Source of the DNA: Metaphire vulgaris
Taxonomy: Eukaryota > Annelida > Clitellata > Crassiclitellata > Megascolecidae
NCBI GenBank assembly: GCA_018105865.1
Contig: CM030845.1
Location: 11,140,390 to 11,204,389 of the forward strand
DNA length: 64,000 nucleotides
Direction of reading: 5' to 3'
The number at the start of each line of letters is the position of its first letter. Position 1 is the stretch's first letter. The notes under the pieces are model-generated. The model worked only from the letters and a program-made list of their open reading frames with translations, did not search any database and was not told the origin of the DNA. Shown here in pieces: positions 11,730 to 64,000 of the stretch. Both the position numbers and the translations under genes were made by a program.

Positions 11730-12012
11730 CAGTGGCATAGCCAGGATTTCTGGAAGGAGGGGTTTTTGGTCATAACCAACTTAGACAAATCTTGACAAGC
11801 AAAGTTTTTTCCTTTCCAGATGTGCTGAAAAGCAAAAAAGGTCACTACCTTACATTCTGTAGCACTTAGAAATTATTTTGGGTCGGCGGCCAAGGGGGGT
11901 TTTGCCCCCAAAACCACGTCCGCAAATAAAAAATGTATGATAACATTAAAAAATGTTTTCGTCGGCAGCCAAGGGGAGTTTTAACCCCCAAACCCCCTTG
12001 GCTACACCACTG
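11730..12012. mobile_element. hAT-type MITE, family A copy 2 (283 bp)
   Basis: It starts CAGTGGCATAGCCAGG and ends CTTGGCTACACCACTG. The 8-bp flanks tcaggatt (11722-11729) and ttaggatt (12013-12020) differ at one base. Its internal sequence is the reverse complement of the copy at 8709-9012, so the two insertions face opposite ways about 3 kb apart. Confidence 0.85.
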
Positions 12013-12352
12013 TTAGGATTCGCCAAATACTTGTGTCACGAAACTAATGAATCTGAATAATGATTTATGCTTTGTTTTTAATTTTTTTGTTGAATTATTT
12101 AATTGTAACTTTACAGATGTTGTTTAGCTTTGAAACTGAACTTGTGAAAACTTGTCTAGATACTTTAAGCTTGTGGGATGTGTATTAGCTTAACAACTCT
12201 TTTTAGTTCTGGGGAAATGATTACCTTATTTCCTTTCAGCCCCAGGTAGTCTAACGGCAAACTCAGGACTTGCATGGTCATTCTAATCCTGTGCAGTAAC
12301 ATTCACTTCAGATGTGTCAAATGTTAACCCAAAATATTGGGTCATTCCCTAG

Positions 12353-12519
12353 CAGTGGCGGCTCCACCGGGGGCCCGTGCCCCCCTATTGAGTGCCTGGC
12401 CCCCTGTTGGGACCCTATACTTAATGCTACATACATTAAACAACAAATGGTTGCCCCCCATTATTAGAAGTTGCCACCCCAACGGCCCCCCCACTTGCCA
12501 AATCCTAGAGCTGTCACTG
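12353..12519. mobile_element. hAT-type MITE, family B (167 bp)
   Basis: It begins CAGTGGCGGCTCCACCGG and ends TAGAGCTGTCACTG, flanked by a perfect 8-bp duplication ttccctag (12345-12352 and 12520-12527). GC-rich interior with runs of C; no coding capacity. The exact duplication suggests it is younger than the family A copies. Confidence 0.88.
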
Positions 12520-14618
12520 TTCCCTAGTTATATTAACCGAGTATACGGTATAAATGAGTCCATTCTAACGAAGTTCTACTGTATGTAGTAATTAGCTTTA
12601 AATGAAATTTTTATTCAAGTTCTAGTTATATCGACAATAAATGATTTTGTGGTTTGAACTTGTTTGCAAATGAAACAACTCAACATTCCTCTGAACGTAA
12701 GCAATCTCTAGCCTATCAATGTCTTCATAACACGTCATCTGTGTTCCTTAGACTTGATTAGACCAGTGGTACATCCTAAACTGCCTATTGATTTTCCGAT
12801 TTACAGTAAATCGCAACATTTGAGGTGAATACGAAACATACATATAAAGAATACAATGTACAGTACTTGGAAAATAAGCAAACATTTTTCACAAACCCAA
12901 TATCCGAAATGTTGATGTGTAGATAGGAATTGTACATACAATATTAACTCAAGCACTGGTTTATGTAGGGAATGATTTTTAGAAATGAGAGATTGGCTTT
13001 TAAAGCTTTTATTTGAGACCTTAAAGAACAATAATTATTTTGTCCAGTAACTGTGTACACACTTGTAGCCCTAAGTTCTCGAAAATCCAAATTCTGCCTA
13101 ATGCTCATAAAATCACAATTAAACATCCAGCCATGTATTACAACTGACCCCACTTAGAAGTTAACATTATTAACATGCCCACATAAAAGCTTTTGAATAG
13201 TTAGAGCAGGGTCCTTTCCCATATCACTATTTATGCCTATTACCATTTATCATCCAAAAGCTGATGGCTGTATCAATCTACTGCAGAACATGGCAATCAG
13301 TTAAAAATTAAATATAAAATATTAATAACTGATTATTACAACCATAGTGTTGGAGTGAAAATTAAAAAAACTGGCCACATTAGTGGAGATACAGAGCAGA
13401 TTATGGTCACTTTATACATAGTGGTCAAACATAAATATACCGTGGCATGTGATATAAAGATGCATTACTCAGAACCGGGTTACAATTTTTAAGATATAGT
13501 TTTGGGGCAAAAATAGCTACTTTTGGCTCAATGCATAGAAGTGGGCTTATTTTACAGTATGCACATATGTAGGCAGGTATGCATGCATACTCATGTATAA
13601 ATATTTTGTATATTGCAGTGTGTAATTCCATGTAATTACAATACCAATAATATACTCGCGAAAGGCTCAGAGTAAAAATCTGTTGATATCACAAAACAAC
13701 TAACTAATCACTGCAATAACTTAAAGAAAGCATAAAACATCTGCAAAGCATCTTCGTGTTGTTGGTATGATCAATAAAATGTGATAACATTTACAGCATT
13801 ACTTTTGGCAAACACATTAACAGCAATGTAAAGTTAAAAACAACACAACATCCAAGCATAGCAAGATTTATCTATATTAACCGATTTACTTGTACAGCCA
13901 ACCAAGCAGCAGATGTCTGACAAGTATGAAGAGAATGTGAATAGCGGTCGCTACAGTAGCACGTCTCTCGCAACAACAATGTACACGCCAAAAATATTAA
14001 AACTAGCAGGTCACAACTTTAATTATGTCTTTTTTCCGGTTAAAAACACAGTGCTCGACAATCTTCCAGTCATAAGTACGTGCCAAATAAGACACAAGAG
14101 CAGTGCAGACAGGAGACAGAAAGCTCAGCGTTAAATGGATTAATAAATTCTAACAATACAACAGTAAATAGTTCCACACAATATATATATACATAGCGAC
14201 AGCGCAGCTCATTACAATTACAATACTTGCTATAACTTTTAAACTAGAGCGTAGACAACAAGGGGTCAAATACAAAGATTGTGTTATAGCAACGTATGTT
14301 GGTTTACTGAAGAACTGAAGATAGAAAACACTGCAAATGAATAATAGTCAATTGAAGAATGAAGAATAGTCAATAAATCTGTTATAGCTTCACCTTCATT
14401 AGCATGTTGAAATCACTCAGCAGAGATCATATGCGGGCCAATTCACCCCCAGATTCACCATCGAGGAAAACTTTCAAGCTATAAAGTTGATCAACCACAA
14501 ATCCCAAAATTTTTAACAAAGAATTTCACAATGCACTTCTTTTAAGCTATATCGATGGCACATCACAGTCTGGAGCTGATAAACAAGAAGCCGTTCTGGA
14601 AACGAAACCCAGCTGGCA

Positions 14619-58930
<44,312 letters not shown>

Positions 58931-60480
58931 GTCTTTCGGTCGTTCAGGATGTCGTAAAATGCCTTGCCTCAATCAGATGCTCCAAAACCTATACAATTCA
59001 TACTGAAATATAGAATTGAATGTGATCATCTGTAAAGTAACAATTGTCACTGAAACACAGTGAAAGCACAAAAACCCGTATTACAAACAAGTAATCAAAA
59101 CCCACTAAAGAGTAAACAAGCATGTTTAACATTAAACGGTTAACCAACAACAAGCCTTAAGAATGATGCCAATAGTTAATAGTAAATTGTGACCGATGTT
59201 ACTAGCAATTGTCAGCATCTTTAAGTTTTGATATCTATTTTAATAAGTGTCAAATATCTAAATATCATCATTCATTTATATGCCTAAAACACCTGGTACT
59301 GGTGTTTTTGATGGCAAATGCATTGGTGCCACAAATCAATCTGATGCCAACTCTAATTATCGCACGTCGCACTATACTATCGCACTTGACTTTAATCAAT
59401 GGAACCTAACTCTGATCCATCGAGTATACTCGGATTATTTCTGATTGCGACATTCATGTATAACCCACAATCTGCACCACCAAATTCAATCCAATCCTGG
59501 CAACCTCAAAACCAGGCCATTCAATCCTCACTAGATGAATGAGAAGACGAAGAATATCGGCAGACAAATGGTCGAACATGGACTTAGCATTCGTAAGGCT
59601 CGTCTTGAAAACACTGATGACTTCATCATCAAATAACACCCAAATTACAATTTCACTGAAGCAGCAAGACTGACTGCCCAGTCATCAACACTCGGCGGTA
59701 TCAGTTTTCTTACGCACGGCAATGTCACCATCACTTCCAAATTAGTTGGGACTGCTCGATCAGAAACCACATGAGAATCAAAATATCAACAAGTTGCAGG
59801 ATTTCTCTTGGCAGGAGACCTATTCTCTACTATCAGCCAGCCAGAATCCCAAAGCCTTTTAAACATTTTCTTCTCAGAAGTCACCAAACTATGAAAAGTG
59901 CTGATATTGTTTAAGTGCAAGTCCTCATGGAAGATCTCTCAAAACAATGGGCTTCATCTCATTAAGTCATTACGATCAATCCACCAGGAAGAATTTCTGG
60001 AGGTCACATCAAAGTTCCCATTTGCTTTACGCCCTGAGACGCACATAGTCAGTAGGCTTCGTAACAAAAAACTCCTAAATCGTGCAAATTATGTCTACAA
60101 AGGAATATCCGGCATTTTTTGAAAGCTTTAACAAAAGTAAATAGATCCTGATATTGTCACATTGTCCGATTTATAAATTAAAAGAGTAAATTTGATGTGA
60201 AAATTGCATCGATTTGGTCTAGCTGTGGGCTATTTTGATCAGCGCGTTGTGCGGTTTGCCGCCTCTTGTACGGATGTTGTTTTCCCCGTGTGGTGAAGAA
60301 TTTTTAATTTTAAAGAAATTTTACTTAACATACAATCAAAATATGTTTGTAAATAAAATTTAAAACCAATACTGAGTTGATAGAGTCGCTTGTTATTCGC
60401 TAGCATTGCATGATTTTCAATTTCTGTCACTTTTGTTTTACCGGTAATGGCCACGCCCACTCAATGCCATGGCAACGCAT
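58931..60480. other. USP9X: Region upstream of USP9X: presumed promoter and 5' UTR, otherwise nothing recognised
   Basis: The USP9X 5' UTR and promoter should lie here on the minus strand. I see no convincing TATA element or CpG island. Between about 59450 and 60120 there is text of slightly higher complexity than the introns, but no family is recognised on either strand and frames are short. Confidence 0.4.
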
Positions 60481-60499
60481 CTTTCGACTGGGAGAAATG

Positions 60500-62043
60500 C
60501 GTTTTTTGTTAAAAGGCACTAATACTGAGAAAACCAGTTGCCCTGCAGAATCGAAACGAACTGATGTAGGAATTGGTTATAAAACCGTAGCCACTACCAT
60601 AGATGGTTTGTAAGGCTTGGCCAGCTACCATCAACTATAATGCCATTCTTTGCCTTTTGGAATGAAGGTGATGGTATACAGGAAACGTTTATTTATTTAT
60701 TTATTATTTATTTATTGACAATTTATATAGCGCAGTAGACAAGGCTAAGTTTGCAAGACGTAAAGCAGTTTGGCACATCAAATGCAAGCAGCGCTTATTT
60801 CATGGTACAAGACTAGGTCGTTTGATTTCATCTCCTGGTGATTATTCAGAGCCACTTGTCGGTCACTTTGAACATGATCCTGAAGATGACGATGAAGATA
60901 ATTCATCGGTTAGTAATGCTAAAAATCCACATCTTACACGCAGTGCAGAAAATACTACCAGTACCACTGCTAGTGTTGGCATGCCATGTTTTTCTGTTCT
61001 GCCGGTGGTTCTGATTTGTGCCAGGTTCTCACATTTGTTGTGGATGCCAAGGTTCATAAGTGTGCTACTATTCTGGGAGATAGCATTCTGTTAGGCAAAT
61101 TGTCTCAGGGTGATATGATAGCCATGGAGGTTAAGTACCATCCAGCTTGCTTGTTGAGCCTTTATTATAAAGCTGGACTGGAATAAAATCAAACGACGAT
61201 GATTGTTGAGTTGGCTCCATTTGATTGTCACTGTGAGTCATTGGTATTGGCCGAGGTTATATCATATATGGAAGACATCAGAACTAATGAAATAGCACCG
61301 TCCATGTTCAAGCTCAGTGAACTTAACAAAATACACTGTGCATGCCTGTTAAATTACAAAGTAGCACTCTACACGACTTAAAGAGCAGTTGTTGGAAAAT
61401 CTACCTAATTTAACTGCAGTTGCCCATGGTCGTGACATCTTCCTTATCTTTTCTGAAAATTTTGGCACTGCATTGCAAGACATGAGGCAGCGTGCTTCAT
61501 GCGTTGCTGATGTTGTACATTTAATGCATACAGCCAAACTGCTTAGGAGGGAAATATTATCGCACACATGTAAGTTTAATGGCAACCTACAGAATGACAA
61601 GCACTCAGTGCCTTCTGGTTTGCTTTATTTTATAACGATGGTTCTTGAGGGGTTGGTTGATGCTGCATCTTTTGAATCCACTGCTGCATTGTCTGTTGCT
61701 CCGCTTATTGTATTTTAATAAAACACTGAAAACATTCCTCTTACGTGTAATGCATTTATTCAGCATGATAAAAAGGCAGTCTATCAGACAGACCACTGAT
61801 GGTCACATTGTCTTGAAACACAGATCCAAATACTTGATCCATCTGAATGGGTTTGGTGTAAATTTGGTGAAAAATGGCAGCCACAGTGGATGTCAAATTG
61901 TCAATCCCCAGGTACCTCAGATGTGTCAGGAACTTATTTGCTGTTCATGTAAGAAGACTTGCAGCGCAAGGTGTAAATGTGTCAAAGCCTTTTTGCCTTG
62001 TACTAGTTTGTGCCAGTGTGATGGTGAATGTGAGAGGTCATGA
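60500..62043 (+). pseudogene. Decayed copy of a multi-copy animal gene family with Cys-rich C terminus
   Basis: Pieces in changing frames: VGIGYKTVATTIDGL (about 60570-60612); FARRKAVWHIKCKQRLFHGT and acidic text (60751-60970); SDLCQVLTFVVDAKVHKCAT then GKLSQGDMIAMEVKYHPACL (61010-61186); FKLSELNKIHC; then LPNLTAVAHGRDIFLIF and SENFGTALQDMRQR (61389-61500); and finally LICCSCKKTCSARCKCVKAF with CTSLCQCDGEC (61930-62030). Frameshifts, stops, a LINE-tail insertion near 60700-60735 and an internal deletion near 61730-61800 show it is non-functional. I recognise the style from uncharacterised, highly duplicated invertebrate proteins, but know no function; a transposon-borne gene is possible. Confidence 0.6.
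60690..60735 (-). mobile_element. Very short CR1/L2-like tail insertion
   Basis: The minus strand reads ctgcgctatataaattgtc (60717-60735) followed by an (AATA)n run, inserted inside the pseudogene between VGIGYKT and AVWHIKC parts. Confidence 0.5.
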
Positions 62044-62360
62044 GTCAGTCTCAGTAAGTTGTAGTGTAGTTACTCAATTTTTATACATCTTCTTATCGTT
62101 GTTAATGCATATTTTTCACGACTAGTGAACTTAATTCAGTATGTGTTAGTATTTGCTTAGCTTTAAGTGTTACAAAAATCTTTAAAAAAATAGAGCTGTT
62201 ATAAAAACCAAAAACCTCTTAACTCCTCCATAGAAGTCTGCTGCTGTGCCAGTCCCCAGCGTGGAAAAAGGAGGAGGGAGAGGAAGAACTGGAGTTGAAA
62301 AACTAAAGTTAATTATAACAATATTCCTTGGTTTTGTGGCATTTTTCTATGAACTTGTAT

Positions 62361-63540
62361 CATATAAAATAGTGAAAAATGAAAAAAATTTCAAAATGTT
62401 TTTTCAAAATGTGACAATATCTCATAACAATCTGCATTCAATGCTGATCACAAAAAAGTATTTTGTTTGCTTGTAGACTGTATTTGCACAATTTTACACC
62501 AAGCCAAGTTTTACTGTCACGAGTTGGAGCAGGTCCACCAAACTGTCATGACCCATAGTTTGGACATGGGTTGACCCAAAACTCTAATATTATGGTTTTC
62601 AACATTACTCATGGGGATGAACAATTGTGCCAATTTTCATCAAAATCCGAGACGGTGACGTCCGATTTTATTCAAAAGTATGTTGATTTTGTGTGGAATT
62701 ACCGCATATACAATGGTGAAAAATGAAAAAATTTCAAAATGTTTTTTCAAAATGTGACAATATATCTCATAACAATCTGCATTCAATGCTGATCACAAAA
62801 AAGTATTTTGTTTGCTTGTAGACTGTATTTGCACAATTTTACACCAAGCCAAGTTTTACTGTCACGAGTTGGAGCAGGTCGACCAAACTTTCATGACCCA
62901 TAGTTTGGACATGGGTTGACCCAAAACTCTAATATTATGGTTTTCAACATTACTCATGGGGATGAACAATTGTGCCAATTTTCATTAAAATCCGAGACGG
63001 TGACGTCCGATTTTATTCAAAAGTATGTTGATTTTGTGTGGAATTACCGCATATACAATGGTGAAAAATGAAAAAATTTCAAAATGTTTTTTCAAAATGT
63101 GACAATATATCTCATAACAATCTGCATTCAATGCTGATCACAAAAAAGTATTTTGTTTGCTTGTAGACTGTATTTGCACAATTTTACACCAAGCCAAGTT
63201 TTACTGTCACGAGTTGGAGCAGGTCGACCAAACTTTCATGACCCATAGTTTGGACATGGGTTGACCCAAAACTCTAATATTATGGTTTTCAACATTACTC
63301 ATGGGGATGAACAATTGTGCCAATTTTCATTAAAATCCGAGACGGTGACGTCCGATTTTATTCAAAAGTATGTTGATTTTGTGTGGAATTACAGCATATA
63401 CAATGGTGAAAAATGAAAAAAATTCAAAATGTTTTTTCAAAATGTGACAATATCTCATAACAATCTGCATTCAATGCTGATCACAAAAAAGTATTTTGTT
63501 TGCTTGTAGACTGTATTTGCACAATTTTACACCAAGCCAA
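62361..63540. repeat. Tandem repeat array, 345-bp unit, about 3.4 copies
   Basis: Units begin at 62361, 62705, 63050 and 63395 (periods 344, 345, 345). The last is cut at 63540 within caccaagccaa. The copies are nearly identical: the second and third differ at only a few positions. No coding capacity seen. Confidence 0.93.
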
Positions 63541-64000
63541 CTGACTAACAAGCAAACATCTGACTGAAGCTAATAATGTTAAATTGAAAGACAGTCTACA
63601 GATGTTTGGAGACACTCAATAGTCAGTAAGCAACCCCTATCATGACCAAAGTACTAAAACAGCATCCTTGATATTGTTGTCTCTTTTGACAACCACGTCA
63701 AACAGAGATATAAGATTTTCACTCTTTCCATTTCATAACGTCCAGCCCTATTGCTGGTCACACCTGTCCAAATCTCTCAGTCACGGCTCATAAAAATGGT
63801 TTAAGGACTCAATGATCCATTCACTTCACTCTATGGACACCTATCGACGTACTACTGTAACCACAACATGCATGTTTAACTCAGCAGAAAACAGCCAATG
63901 ACATATTACCATAATCAGACATTGCACTATTACTACATGCCACAATATCTCTAATGTACACAAATCAACAAATATATTTCCTCTTTTCTACTTCAGCACT
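63541..64000. other. No recognisable feature
   Basis: AT-rich, no gene fragment, transposon end or repeat recognised after the tandem array stops. Confidence 0.5.

Larger units (their letters stand above)
10944..14618. other. Intergenic interval between two convergent genes, with probable 3' UTRs
   Basis: No further coding gene recognised. It should hold the 3' UTRs of the IP3R-like gene (+) and USP9X (-). Candidate poly(A) signals are AATAAA at 12636-12641 (+), and AATAAA on the minus strand at 13008-13013 and 12610-12615; none can be confirmed without transcript ends. Two hAT-type MITEs (11730-12012, 12353-12519) lie inside. Confidence 0.55.

Noticed and set aside
59420..60120. Possible gene upstream of USP9X on either strand
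   Set aside because: Frames are short, no splice-consistent chain and no recognised family.

Overview
This is a eukaryotic, animal-type nuclear window: AT-rich, with split genes, GT-AG introns and many transposon relics. It holds two conserved genes that converge tail to tail. The intron-rich structure, the metazoan gene set, and the mix of hAT and piggyBac MITEs, CR1/L2-like and RTE-like LINEs, tRNA-derived SINEs and TTAGGG-type telomere-like repeats suggest an invertebrate, plausibly marine. I cannot name the lineage; a sponge or another early-branching animal is possible.

Layout. Positions 1-10943 (+) are the last 13 exons of an inositol 1,4,5-trisphosphate receptor-like calcium channel (881 residues visible, 5' end outside the window). 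They cover the membrane domain, a shortened selectivity filter, the CxxC/HxxxxH zinc finger and an unusually long, GC-rich C-terminal tail. Positions 10944-14618 are intergenic and hold three hAT-type MITE copies. Positions 58930-14619 (-) are a complete USP9X / fat facets ubiquitin hydrolase. I could assemble 57 coding exons with consistent phase (7581 nt, 2526 residues), including the catalytic Cys, His and Asp and two CxxC zinc pairs. Positions 58931-64000 lie upstream of USP9X. They hold a decayed copy of a multi-copy animal gene family ending in a Cys-rich (CXC-like) motif, followed by a 345-bp tandem repeat.

All other recognisable features are mobile or repetitive DNA, mostly in USP9X introns: hAT MITEs with 8-bp target duplications (one nest three deep), an internally deleted piggyBac element with remains of a transposase start, a family of about 80-bp TTAA-flanked palindromes, LINE 3' ends, SINEs and long microsatellites. 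The two genes share no pathway visible from sequence: one is an ER calcium-release channel, the other a cytosolic deubiquitinase. Their 3' ends converge within 3.7 kb.

The most interesting observations are: the IP3R-like pore lacking the usual five-residue Arg-Ser-Gly-Gly-Gly stretch of the filter; a short internal motif shared by several otherwise different hAT MITEs; the minimal TTAA palindromes, one of which cleanly interrupts an older LINE; and the triple-nested insertion. Exon boundaries were read by eye from splice motifs, phase and family similarity, so individual boundaries could be off by a few bases.
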